NCBI GenBank assembly: GCA_937926325.1
Contig: CALAZQ010000085.1
Location: forward strand, 1 to 34,104
Direction: 5' to 3'
DNA from: an uncultured Planctomycetaceae bacterium
GTDB lineage: Bacteria; Planctomycetota; Planctomycetia; Pirellulales; UBA1268
Length of the DNA stretch: 34,104 nt
Positions 26,084 to 34,104 of the stretch are shown piece after piece. How positions within the stretch are numbered: the stretch's first letter is position 1; each line of letters opens with the position of its first letter. A program made the position numbers and the translations under genes. The notes below the pieces were generated by a model. That model saw nothing but the letters and a program-made list of their open reading frames with translations, did no database searches and was not told where the DNA came from.

Positions 26084-26789
26084 CGGACCGGCAGGCGCCG
26101 GCAAAAGCTCGACCGCCCGACGGCTGGCCGCCCGGCTCGGCTGGTGCTACATGGATACCGGGGCGATGTACCGGGCCGTCGCGCTGGCGGCGGTGGAACG
26201 GGGGCTGCCGCTCGACGACCAGCCGGCTCTGGCTGCGGTTGCCAAGGGGATCACCATTACCTTCACCGACGGCCGGGTGCTGCTCGACGGCCGCGATGTC
26301 TCCACCGAGATTCGGACCGACCGGATCACCACCGCCACTCGGCCGGTGGCCGACGCGCCGCCGGTCCGCGAGGCGATGAAGCAGCTGCAGCGGGCCATGG
26401 CCGAGCGGCTCGATGTCGTCACCGAGGGACGCGATCAAGGGTCGGTGGTCTTCCCCGGGGCGGCCCTGAAGATCTTCCTGGTCGCCTCGCCCGAGGAACG
26501 GGCCCGCCGCCGGCACCGCGAACAGGTTGACCGCGGCGACACCAGCCATTCGGTGGCAGAGATTCTGGCCGCCCAGTCGCGGCGGGATGATGGCGATCGC
26601 CACCGGCCCGTCGGGGCGATGCAGCCGGCCGCCGACGCTGTCGTGGTCGAGACCGACGGCCTGACCCTCGACGCGGTGGTCGACCGCATTTTCGCACTCG
26701 CCGGTGAGCGGGGCCTGACCGCCGGGGAATCGCAGCCGCCCCGGGGAACTGCCGCCGCCACGCTGTCCTCGCCACAGGCGTCGCCATGA
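26067..26789 (+). CDS. cmk: Cytidylate kinase
   Basis: 240 residues. It phosphorylates CMP and dCMP using ATP. The P-loop GPAGAGKSS (7-15) starts the protein in the usual place. YMDTGAMYRAVALAA is the CMP-kinase signature, GRDVSTEIRTDRITTATRPVA is the nucleotide-binding insertion region, and VTEGRDQGSVVFPGAALKIFLVASPEERARRRH is the late core with lid arginines. The C-terminal 30 residues beyond the core are Ala/Pro-rich. The start codon is inside the upstream gene, and the 3' end overlaps plsC as ATGA (26786-26789), so the three genes are translationally linked. The cmk-plsC order is a common bacterial arrangement. Confidence 0.95.
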   Translation: MIITLDGPAGAGKSSTARRLAARLGWCYMDTGAMYRAVALAAVERGLPLDDQPALAAVAKGITITFTDGRVLLDGRDVSTEIRTDRITTATRPVADAPPVREAMKQLQRAMAERLDVVTEGRDQGSVVFPGAALKIFLVASPEERARRRHREQVDRGDTSHSVAEILAAQSRRDDGDRHRPVGAMQPAADAVVVETDGLTLDAVVDRIFALAGERGLTAGESQPPRGTAAATLSSPQASP

Positions 26790-27478
26790 CCGTCCGCCCG
26801 CCGGAGCATGACAACGGCCCGGCTTCCGGCGCGGCCACCAGCCATCCCATCTGGTGGGGGCGGCTGCTCTATGACCTGCTCTGGGTGCTCTGCCGGACGC
26901 TGGCCGTTTCGCTGCTGGGGTTCCGCCTGGGAAAGGCCGAGCCGCTGCCGCGGACCGGCGGCCTGCTGGTGCTGTCGAGCCACCAGAGCCATCTCGACCC
27001 CTTGCTGCTGGGCCTGGCGACCGACCGGCGGCTTTCGAGTCTCGCCCGCAGTTCGCTGTTCAACTTCGGGCCATTTGGCCGGGTGATCACGGCGCTCGAC
27101 GCGATTCCGATCAACCGCGAGGCCTCGACCGTGCAGGCGATGAAGGCCGTCATCGGTCGGCTGCGGGGCGGTGCCGCCGTCATCGTCTTTCCCGAGGGGA
27201 CCCGCACGGCGGACGGTCATTTGGGCGAGATCAAGAGTGGCTTTGCTCTGCTGGCCAAACGCGGCCGCGTGCCGATCGCGCCAGTGGCGATCGTGGGGGC
27301 GTACGAGTGCTGGCCGCGGTCGCGGCTGCTGCCGCGGCCGGGCAGAGTCCGGCTGGAGTTCGGCCCGGTCATCACGGCCGCTGAGGTCGCCGACCTCGAT
27401 GAGCGGCAGCTGGTCGCGCGATGCTCCGACGCGCTGCGGGCGGTCGATCGCCGAGCCCGTCAGCTGCGGTCGGGCTGA
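26786..27478 (+). CDS. plsC: 1-acyl-sn-glycerol-3-phosphate acyltransferase
   Basis: 230 residues. It transfers an acyl chain to lysophosphatidic acid to make phosphatidic acid at the inner membrane. The acyltransferase HX4D box is HQSHLD (H66, D71), block II lies around FGPFGRVITALDAIPINRE, block III is FPEGTRTADG (135-144) and block IV is VPIAPVAIVG. A hydrophobic helix at about 27-45 precedes the catalytic domain and probably anchors it. It starts within the cmk stop (ATGA). The membrane-lipid role fits its pairing with cmk, which feeds CTP for CDP-diacylglycerol formation. Confidence 0.93.
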   Translation: MTVRPPEHDNGPASGAATSHPIWWGRLLYDLLWVLCRTLAVSLLGFRLGKAEPLPRTGGLLVLSSHQSHLDPLLLGLATDRRLSSLARSSLFNFGPFGRVITALDAIPINREASTVQAMKAVIGRLRGGAAVIVFPEGTRTADGHLGEIKSGFALLAKRGRVPIAPVAIVGAYECWPRSRLLPRPGRVRLEFGPVITAAEVADLDERQLVARCSDALRAVDRRARQLRSG

Positions 27479-27612
27479 ACGCGTTGTATGGGCGGAAGCG
27501 GCGGCTGGATGGGGCTGGACTGGTGCGGCGATCGCTGCCGATGAGCAGTCCTGTCGGCCGAGTTGGCGGCGGCCGGCAGGTTTCCTTCCTGCACCCCCCA
27601 TTCCGCACGGCC

Positions 27613-28671
27613 ATGAAGACTATTTTCTTGCTCCCCGCGGCCGCCGCCGCCGCCCTGATGCTGCCTGCTCCCTGCCCCGCCGCCGACGCCCCGCTGTCGT
27701 ACGCCCTGCCGGTGCCCGGCGCGGGAACGCCGATCGAGTTTTTGGGTGACACCTTCGAAGACGAAGACTGGAAGTTCTTTCACAATCATCCCAAGAGTTC
27801 GCGGGAAGAGGATGGTCGGGCCCGGGGACCAATGGGCGGTTCGGCCAACCGGCGGCTGCAGGAGGGGCCCGAACGCGGCCAGCCCGACCTGCTGGAGACG
27901 ATCGCCACGCCTCCCGGAGGTCTGGCCGGCAGCAGCCGGGCCCTGCTCATGCGGACGCTTCACAGCGGTGTGCCCGGCACCTATTCGCGGGCGGTCCACC
28001 AGGACGATCTGATCTGCGGCATCACCACCCGGCTGGGTTCGCAGATTCCGGTGCAGGAGATTCCCAGCTGCGTGGTGCGAGTCTGGCTGCCGCCGGCTGA
28101 CCAGTGGGAAAACCGCAGCGGGCCCCACTTCGGCATCCGGCTGGGGGTGCGGACCACCACGCTCGAGGCCAATCGCGGCTTCTTTGCCAGCGGCACGTCG
28201 GCGGTGGTTGAACCCTACTGGCCCGGCATGTGGATCCACTTCCGCAGCGAGACCTCGCGGGGTGTCGAAACCGATTCGGCGCTCGTGAAGGTGCGGGGCG
28301 ACCGCCGTGGCATCGACTTCCCGGTGAAGGACATTCCGGCCGAGCAGTTCGGCTGGTGGACGTTTGGCATGTCGTTGTCGGCAGACGGTCAGGTGCATTA
28401 CTTCGCCAGTCCCGGTGTGGACGACCTGACCGCCGCCGACCATCTCACCAGCCAGTTCCCCTACGGCTTCCGGGCCGAGCGGCTGAACTCGTTCTTTTTC
28501 AACGTCTGCAACCTTGACGACGGGCAGACCTGGTCAACGCCGTTCGTGATCGATGACCCGTCGGTCTACGTGGTGAATGCCCAGCGGGTCGAGCAGCTCG
28601 TGGACCGCCGTGAGGCCTATGAGCAACGCCGCCGTCGTCGATCAGCCGGGCGGAGCCGCAGCGTGCGGTGA
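27613..28671 (+). CDS. Secreted hypothetical protein
   Basis: 352 residues from ATG 27613, chosen because [26 protein letters not shown] is a textbook signal peptide; an upstream in-frame ATG would overlap plsC and place this signal internally. The mature part is rich in Trp/Phe and strand-like segments ([83 protein letters not shown]), suggesting a beta-sandwich or concanavalin-like fold. The tail is Arg-rich ([15 protein letters not shown]). I recall similar hypothetical proteins only in planctomycetes. It follows plsC after 134 bp, and its 3' end overlaps the P-type ATPase gene by 30 bp in convergent orientation. Confidence 0.75.
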   Translation: MKTIFLLPAAAAAALMLPAPCPAADAPLSYALPVPGAGTPIEFLGDTFEDEDWKFFHNHPKSSREEDGRARGPMGGSANRRLQEGPERGQPDLLETIATPPGGLAGSSRALLMRTLHSGVPGTYSRAVHQDDLICGITTRLGSQIPVQEIPSCVVRVWLPPADQWENRSGPHFGIRLGVRTTTLEANRGFFASGTSAVVEPYWPGMWIHFRSETSRGVETDSALVKVRGDRRGIDFPVKDIPAEQFGWWTFGMSLSADGQVHYFASPGVDDLTAADHLTSQFPYGFRAERLNSFFFNVCNLDDGQTWSTPFVIDDPSVYVVNAQRVEQLVDRREAYEQRRRRRSAGRSRSVR

Positions 28672-30846
28672 AAGCCGCAGGGCGTTGGCGATGACCGAGA
28701 CGCTGCTGAGGCTCATCGCCCCGGCGGCCAGCATCGGGCTGAGCTGCCAGCCGGTGCCCAGCAGCGGCACCAGCAGCCCGGCGGCGATCGGCACGCTCAC
28801 CACGTTGTAGGCGAAGGCAAAGAACAGGTTCTGGCGGATGTTCCGCAGCACCTCGCGGCTGAGCCGGATGGCCCGCACCACCGCGGCCAGTTCGCCGCCG
28901 ATCAGCGTGACGTCGGCGGTTTCGATTGCCACGTCACTGCCGGTGCCCATGGCCAGTCCGACATCGGCCGCCGCCAGGGCCGGGGCGTCGTTGACCCCGT
29001 CGCCCGCCATGGCCACCCTGCGGCCCTCGGCTCGCAGGGCCGCAATCCGGTCGTGCTTCTGCTGCGGTGACAGCTCCGATTCAGCCCGGGCGATCCCCAG
29101 CTCACGGGCCACCGCCGCGACCGTGGCGGCATGATCGCCCGACAGCATCACCGGCTCGACACCCGCCCCCCGCAATTCGGCCAGCGTGGCCCGAGCATCG
29201 GGCTTGATCGGATCGGCCACGGCCAGCAGCCCGGCGGCCTGGCCGTCGATCGCCACCAGCATCACGGTCTTGGCCTGCTGCCGCAGCGGCTCGGCCAGCC
29301 GCTCGAGCTGGTCCCGATCCGCCGCCGGCACGCCCTCCTCGGCAAGCAGCCGCGGACTGCCGACCGCCACCCGCCGGCCGGCCACTCGGCCGACGGCTCC
29401 CGCCCCCACCACGGCGGCAAATTGCTCGCAGACGGCAGGCGGCAGGCCCCGCTCGGCGGCGGCGGTGACCACCGCGTGGGCCAGCGGGTGCTCGCTGGCC
29501 CGCTCAACCGCCGCGGCGGCCGCCAGCAGCGTGTCGGCCGTGTGGTCGGGCAGGGGCAGGCAGTCGGTCAGCACCGGCCGGCCCGCCGTCAGCGTGCCGG
29601 TCTTGTCGAAGGCCAGCAGGTCGATGCCCCCCAGGGTTTCCAGGGCGGTGGCGTCCTTGAACAGCACCCCTTCGCGGGCGGCCCGGCCAACCCCGACCAC
29701 GACCGACATCGGCGTCGCCAGCCCGAGGGCACAGGGGCAGGCGACCACCAGCACGGCGATGCTGTTGATCACCGCGAAGGCCAGGGCCGGGGGTGGTCCC
29801 CAGACCAGCCAGGCCAGAAAGGTCACGGCGGCCACCCCCAGCACGATCGGCACGAAGATGGCCGCCACCGAATCGGCCAGCCGCTGAATCGGCGGCCGGC
29901 TCCGCTGGGCGGCGGCCACCAGCGTCACAATCCGGGCCAGCACGGTGTCGCCGCCAACCTGTTCGGCCTGCATGACGAAGCTGCCGCTGCCGCTGTTGAT
30001 GGTGCCGCCGGTGACGGGGTCGCCGGCCTGCTTGGCCACCGGCAGCGGCTCACCGGTCAGCAACGATTCATCGACGCTGCTGCCGCCCTCCAGCACCCGG
30101 CCATCGACCGGCAGCCGGTCGCCCGGCCGCACCCGCAGCCGGTCGCCCCGCTGCACGTCGCTGATCGGCACGTCGCGTTCGCCGTCGGCCGTCAGCAGCC
30201 GGGCCGTCTCGGGGGCCAGTGCCAGCAGTTCGCCGATCGCCGCCCCGGTCCGCTGCCGGGCCCGCAGCTCCAGCACCTGGCCAAACAGCACCAGCACCAC
30301 GATGACGGCCGCCGCCTCAAACGACACCGCGACCAGCCCGGTGTCGCCCTGCCGGTAGGCCGCCGGAAACATTCCCGGGGCGACCACCGCCACCAGGCTC
30401 GAGCCGAAGGCGGCCGCCACGCCGATGCCGATCAGCGTGAACATGTTCAGCCGGCCGGTGACGATGCTCCGCCAGCCGCGGGCCAGCAGCGGCCAGCCGC
30501 AGCCGAAGACGATCGGGGTGGCAAGTGCCAGTTGCAGCCACTGCGCGGCCCGCGGCGGCAGCCAGCGGCCCAGCGGCAGGCCCACCATCGGCCCCATGGC
30601 GACGGCCAGCAGCGGAATCGCCAGCAGCCCGCCGACGACTGTCCGCCGGGTCATATCGGCCAGCTCGGGGTCGGCAGCCGGGCTGGCGGTGGGTGATAGC
30701 GGCTCGAGGGCCATGCCGCAGTGCGGGCAGGCAGCCGGCACCGGTGAATGGACGCCGGGGCACATCGGGCAGCCATAGCCATCGGCGGCGGCGGGCCGGG
30801 CCGGCCGGTCTGGCGGCGGGTGATGGGAGCAGCAGGAGGCAGCCAT
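28642..30846 (-). CDS. copA: Copper-type P1B ATPase with N-terminal Cys4 metal-binding domain
   Basis: 734 residues. An ATP-driven exporter, most likely of Cu(I). All P-type landmarks are present: TGEPLPV actuator loop, CPC in [13 protein letters not shown] (about 369), phosphorylation site DKTGTLT (Asp near 413), [10 protein letters not shown], and [16 protein letters not shown] (about 614). The last two helices carry AYN and [15 protein letters not shown], the P1B-1 (CopA) copper-site signature. In place of the usual ferredoxin-like HMA domain the N-terminus has [22 protein letters not shown] (C26, C29, C40, C43), a short heavy-metal-binding zinc-ribbon-like domain, preceded by CCSHH. It starts 33 bp after the stop of the upstream secreted protein and overlaps the convergent gene at 28671. 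No copper regulator or chaperone gene is next to it. Confidence 0.93.
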   Translation of the reverse strand: MAASCCSHHPPPDRPARPAAADGYGCPMCPGVHSPVPAACPHCGMALEPLSPTASPAADPELADMTRRTVVGGLLAIPLLAVAMGPMVGLPLGRWLPPRAAQWLQLALATPIVFGCGWPLLARGWRSIVTGRLNMFTLIGIGVAAAFGSSLVAVVAPGMFPAAYRQGDTGLVAVSFEAAAVIVVLVLFGQVLELRARQRTGAAIGELLALAPETARLLTADGERDVPISDVQRGDRLRVRPGDRLPVDGRVLEGGSSVDESLLTGEPLPVAKQAGDPVTGGTINSGSGSFVMQAEQVGGDTVLARIVTLVAAAQRSRPPIQRLADSVAAIFVPIVLGVAAVTFLAWLVWGPPPALAFAVINSIAVLVVACPCALGLATPMSVVVGVGRAAREGVLFKDATALETLGGIDLLAFDKTGTLTAGRPVLTDCLPLPDHTADTLLAAAAAVERASEHPLAHAVVTAAAERGLPPAVCEQFAAVVGAGAVGRVAGRRVAVGSPRLLAEEGVPAADRDQLERLAEPLRQQAKTVMLVAIDGQAAGLLAVADPIKPDARATLAELRGAGVEPVMLSGDHAATVAAVARELGIARAESELSPQQKHDRIAALRAEGRRVAMAGDGVNDAPALAAADVGLAMGTGSDVAIETADVTLIGGELAAVVRAIRLSREVLRNIRQNLFFAFAYNVVSVPIAAGLLVPLLGTGWQLSPMLAAGAMSLSSVSVIANALRLSPHAAAPPG

Positions 30847-30879
30847 GGTTCTTCGTTGAGTGGCGGTTCTCTGCCAACT

Positions 30880-33800
30880 CTACGGCGTGGCCGTGGCCGC
30901 CGCACCACCCCGGGCGCGTTTGAAGGGGTCGATGGTGCTGCCCGAGGGGCCCGGGGGCGGGGCGTTGTCGGGCCGGGTGAAGGGCAGCAGGTTCGGCCAG
31001 CTGAGGTCCATGCCGGGCCAGGCCGCCTCGGGGGCAGGGGTGGCTGGCGGGGGGGCCGGCTGCGGCGGTGGGGCCGAGGGCCGAACGGGCGACTGCCGCA
31101 GCAGGTCGTCGGGACGCGGAAAGCTGCCGGGGCTCGCGGCGGCCGGCCGGACACTGGCACCGCCACCACCCCGGCTCAGCGGGCGGATCGACACCGCATC
31201 GATGCGGGCCTCGCCCAGACCGGTCAGGGCAAAGGTCACCGTCAGCGGCGGTGGCCCTGCCGCGGGGTCGTCGGCAGCAGCGTCAGCCGGCGGCACGATC
31301 CGATAGAGCACCAGCCGCCGCCAGCTGTCGGTCTTGTTGACCCGCTCGGCCAGGGCGGGGCCGCCGTACGAGTCGAACACCAGCAGGCCATCGACCGAGC
31401 CCGCCACCCGCTGGGGCACCCAGACCTGGGCCGAGATTTCCAGCAGCGTGCCGGCGGCCGCCTGTACCGGCGGGGTGGTGATCCAGATCGGGGGCGTCTC
31501 CACGACGAGCGGTGCCTGCTCGGGGTCGGCTGCCGCCGCGATCATCCGCAGGCTCCGCTCCCCCTCGGCCGGCTGCTGAATGGCCAGTTCGACACCGGTC
31601 TCGATCGTCTCGGACGGCTGCACCACATGCCGCCAGCCGGTTTCGGCAAGCAGATCGATCCGTTCCATCCCACCGCCCGCCAACAGGTCGTCGCCGGCGG
31701 TGGCCGTGGCCAGGGCCTCGATCAGCCGCCAATGGTCGGGCAGGCTGGCGGTGGAGGTGGTCAGGGGGCTGGCCACGATCGAGCCGGTGGCGGTCACCCC
31801 TCGTTCCCAGAACAGCCGTTCAAGCTGGCCGGCGATGGCCCGCGACCGCTCGAGCAGTTTGACGGCGGTGGCCGGATCGGCCTGCAGCACCGCCTCGGCC
31901 TGCGTGGCATCCCGCTGGGCTTCGGCCAGCATCTCGGTGACCGGCAGATGGCCGAGGGCCTGCCGGGGCAGTTCAGCTGCCAGGCGACTGCTGCGGGCGA
32001 TTGCCGCGGCGGCCTGCGACCGGGCCAGCAAGGCGGCCGTGGGGGCGGTCCGGCGGACGATCTCCTGCACATGGGCCGTCGCGGCGGGGTCACCGCTGAT
32101 CAGCACGACCGCGGCGGCATGAAAGTTGTCGAGCGTCATCGACACCCCGCCGGTCACCCGCCGATGGTCGAGCGGCCGCAGGGTGCTGTGGCTGATCTCC
32201 CAGGGCCGATGGGCCTCAGGCACACCGGGCACCAGCAGCGTCAGCGGCTGCTCCTGGCGGGGAATGTCGCCCTGGTAGTGGCGGGCCATCACCTGGGCCC
32301 CCTGCACCGCCCGCCAGACCAGCACCAGCCGCGACCGCGAGGCTTCGACCACCATCGCCCGCACGTCGCGGTCGCTGGTTTCGGCCGCGGCGGTGAACCG
32401 CCCGCTGGCTCCCCAGGCGGCAATCGGCTCGAGTTCCAGGTTTACCCGCTGCACCGCCGCGGCCCGGGCCACCGTCTCGGCGTCGGTGGCATCGAGCCGC
32501 CGCTCCGAGCGAAACAGCAGGCCGCGGCTGCCGGCTGCCAGCGTGGTGAAGGCAGCGGCCAGCAGGCTCTCTTCATCGACCGGCAGGCCGCGGCTGCCGG
32601 TCCCCGACAGCAGGGCGGCCTGGGCGGCGGTGCGGCCATCGATTTCGGTGGCCAGCGTGGCCAGCAGCGGTGTGCCCGGCCGGGCCAGCCGGGGCTGCTG
32701 CTCGAGCCAGGTGAGATAGTTGGTCAGCTCCAGGCTGGTGCCCAGCACGGCCCGGCGGGCCACCAGCATGTCGATGTGCCGCGAGAGTTCACGGAGGCCG
32801 GAATCGGCCGAGGCGATCACCGGTCGCCCCTGGCGACGGTCGCAGATCCGCAGCCGCCGGACCTGTTCCGCCAGTTCGGGCACGTCTTCAGCCGACAGGC
32901 CGCTGCCCATGTCCCAGAGCAGCACGCGGTCCCAGCGGGCCGAGAAGGCGGGCAGCTTGTCGGGCTCTCGCAGGTCGACCTCGGGCAGCGTCGGCGGCGG
33001 GCAGATGATCCACATGCCGGCCCGGGCCGCCTCGGCGAGCAGTTCGGCCGAGGCCGGTTCCCGCAGCCGCACGCAGTTGAACCCCAGCCGGGCCAGGGCG
33101 GGCAGCGGTTCGCCGTTGTGATCGATCGCCCGCGGAAAGAACGGGCGGCCGGCAACCTCCAGCACGCCGCGGACCAGCCCGGCGGCGGCAGCCGGAGCGG
33201 CAGCCGGGGCCGTCGCGGCAGTCGGGGGCAAGCCGGGCAGTCGGCCGGCGGCAGTGGTCATCGCGTTGGCCGCGATCAGGCCCTCCACACTCAGGTCGTC
33301 GAGTGCGGCGGTGCAGCGTCCTGCTCCGAGGGGAATTTCGACGGCCAGGCCGGTGATCACGGCTGCAGCCGCCGACACGTCAGCCCCAAATTCGGCCCGC
33401 AGGGCGGGCAGCCGCTGGGCGAGAAGCTGCGGCAGCCCGGTTACTGTCAGCTCCTGCCAGCGTCCCGTCGAGCCGCCCGGCGGGCCGGCCACGAACAGCT
33501 CCAGCGGCACACCGGCGGCCGTGCGGGCCTGCGGCAGCCGCACCCGGCAGGCCAGCCGGACGCCCGGATGATCGCAGCGAACCCAGAGCCGGGCCTTGAA
33601 CTCGTCGATTACCGCGGCCTCGGCCAGCGGCAGCAGCAGCCGGGCGAGGGCGGGCTGGGCGGCCTCCAGCACAAATGTCTCGGCGGCCGCACCCGAGTGG
33701 CTCTGGCCCTGTTCAATCTGTTGGCTGATCAGCCGCAGCCCGGCCGCCGGGGCCAGCGTGGCCCGCGTGACCGGCCCCTCGAACCCCTCGAAGAATCCGG

Positions 33801-33906
33801 CGGCAGCGGCCCCGGGGCAGGCCGGCCCCAGCAACGCCGCCAGGGCGACTGCCGCCGGCAGCCACCAGTTGAATGGGGGCCAGTGGTGTGAAAGTGGAGG
33901 GTTCAT
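30880..33906 (-). CDS. Large secreted glycosidase-like protein, function unknown
   Basis: 1008 residues. The signal peptide at 1-36 ends GPACPGAAAAG. Residues about 37-215 look like a jelly-roll/carbohydrate-binding module (GFFEGFEGPVTRATL to ALDDLSVEG). After an Ala-rich linker, residues about 245-480 start GVLEVAGRPFFPRAIDHNGEP and LARLGFNCVRLREPASAELLAEAARAGMWII, which is how many TIM-barrel glycosidases begin. A helical part follows, then a second jelly-roll-like module at about 725-905 (WRHVVQPSETIETGVEL; LTVTFALTGLGEARIDAVSI), and a Pro-rich tail to the end. I cannot point to catalytic acids, and LLWDMGSGL stands where a conserved acid could be expected. It lies 33 bp upstream of copA on the same strand. 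Confidence 0.75.
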   Translation of the reverse strand: MNPPLSHHWPPFNWWLPAAVALAALLGPACPGAAAAGFFEGFEGPVTRATLAPAAGLRLISQQIEQGQSHSGAAAETFVLEAAQPALARLLLPLAEAAVIDEFKARLWVRCDHPGVRLACRVRLPQARTAAGVPLELFVAGPPGGSTGRWQELTVTGLPQLLAQRLPALRAEFGADVSAAAAVITGLAVEIPLGAGRCTAALDDLSVEGLIAANAMTTAAGRLPGLPPTAATAPAAAPAAAAGLVRGVLEVAGRPFFPRAIDHNGEPLPALARLGFNCVRLREPASAELLAEAARAGMWIICPPPTLPEVDLREPDKLPAFSARWDRVLLWDMGSGLSAEDVPELAEQVRRLRICDRRQGRPVIASADSGLRELSRHIDMLVARRAVLGTSLELTNYLTWLEQQPRLARPGTPLLATLATEIDGRTAAQAALLSGTGSRGLPVDEESLLAAAFTTLAAGSRGLLFRSERRLDATDAETVARAAAVQRVNLELEPIAAWGASGRFTAAAETSDRDVRAMVVEASRSRLVLVWRAVQGAQVMARHYQGDIPRQEQPLTLLVPGVPEAHRPWEISHSTLRPLDHRRVTGGVSMTLDNFHAAAVVLISGDPAATAHVQEIVRRTAPTAALLARSQAAAAIARSSRLAAELPRQALGHLPVTEMLAEAQRDATQAEAVLQADPATAVKLLERSRAIAGQLERLFWERGVTATGSIVASPLTTSTASLPDHWRLIEALATATAGDDLLAGGGMERIDLLAETGWRHVVQPSETIETGVELAIQQPAEGERSLRMIAAAADPEQAPLVVETPPIWITTPPVQAAAGTLLEISAQVWVPQRVAGSVDGLLVFDSYGGPALAERVNKTDSWRRLVLYRIVPPADAAADDPAAGPPPLTVTFALTGLGEARIDAVSIRPLSRGGGGASVRPAAASPGSFPRPDDLLRQSPVRPSAPPPQPAPPPATPAPEAAWPGMDLSWPNLLPFTRPDNAPPPGPSGSTIDPFKRARGGAAATATP

Positions 33907-34009
33907 GCCGGCTGGCTTGTAGCAGGAGAGGCCGGCTCCACTCCAGAGGGGCTGTAGATAATTTGCGGTCGCAGAGGAGTTGAAAACCGCCGCCCGAGAT
34001 CGCAGGAAG

Positions 34010-34029
34010 CCGCCGGCGGGAGCCGGCGG
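34010..34029. promoter_or_regulatory. GC-rich perfect hairpin upstream of the 1008-aa gene
   Basis: CCGCCGGC and GCCGGCGG pair perfectly over a GGGA tetraloop. It lies about 105 bp upstream of the start at 33906, in a 198-bp stretch with no gene that runs to the window edge. It may be the terminator of a gene outside the window; no U-tract is present. Confidence 0.3.
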
Positions 34030-34104
34030 ACAGAGCTGCCGGTTGGGGCTGCGTCCAGCGTACTGCCGGTCCGGTCGCTTCCGCTCCCGGCTTCCCGGGG
34101 GGGA

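Noticed and set aside
24566..26104. 512-codon open frame on the minus strand opposite the glycosidase-like gene
   Set aside because: It is antisense to a gene coupled to cmk. The product is low-complexity Gly/Gln/Arg with no motifs.
29131..30696. 521-codon open frame on the plus strand opposite copA
   Set aside because: It is antisense to a P-type ATPase with all conserved motifs. The His/Arg/Gln-rich product is characteristic of a shadow frame.
30748..33891. Long open frame on the plus strand opposite the 1008-aa secreted protein
   Set aside because: It is the antisense shadow of a GC-rich gene. Its product is Gly/Arg/Gln/His-rich without recognisable domains, while the minus-strand frame has a signal peptide and modules.

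Overview
The window looks like chromosomal DNA from a GC-rich planctomycete (Planctomycetota, possibly Pirellulales; the order is a guess). The evidence is a small basic protein of the family shared by Planctomycetes, Verrucomicrobia and Chlamydiae (4356-4583), a small kinase with a Cys-containing catalytic loop, a short coiled-coil protein, a divergent PilM-type secretion/pilus platform, and several large secreted proteins of unknown function. No rRNA, tRNA, CRISPR array, phage gene or intact transposase was seen.

Layout. 128-2563 (-) is a secreted TPR protein, divergent from 2689-4167 (+), a HemG/HemY-type protoporphyrinogen oxidase. 4356-6477 (-) runs as a CopD-like membrane protein, a 55-aa coiled-coil protein, a protein kinase and the small basic protein. 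6535-7080 (+) is tadA, convergent with gltA (7630-8973, -). 9268-14260 (-) holds mfd followed by a SurA/parvulin-type peptidylprolyl isomerase. ilvB (14403-16175, +) is divergent from mfd and has a recognisable promoter, leader hairpin and Shine-Dalgarno sequence. 16225-23202 (-) is a four-gene operon starting with a PilM-PilN fusion, followed by three envelope proteins that I cannot assign to known families. 23471-27478 (+) is a tight run of a glycosidase-like protein, cmk and plsC, followed by a secreted hypothetical protein (27613-28671). 28642-33906 (-) holds a large secreted glycosidase-like protein and a CopA-type P1B ATPase.

Non-coding structure is the other notable aspect. A 78-bp palindromic repeat occurs three times (24-101, 4217-4294, 7166-7243 inverted). 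Copies 1 and 3 are identical and copy 2 differs at one base. Two copies lie between convergent genes and the third lies 26 bp past a stop codon. Copy 3 sits inside a 400-bp cassette bounded by 19-bp perfect inverted repeats (7105-7504), which also holds a second palindrome. A separate 168-bp MITE-like hairpin element (9079-9246) lies upstream of gltA.

The strongest candidate for an undescribed system is the 16225-23202 operon. Its first protein joins an actin-like PilM domain, a PilN-type NLLP peptide and a PilN-like membrane/periplasmic part in one chain. Two single-pass membrane proteins and one exported helical-repeat protein follow, with short or overlapping gene junctions. It resembles the inner-membrane platform of type IV pilus or type II secretion machines, but no ATPase, secretin or pilin gene is in view.
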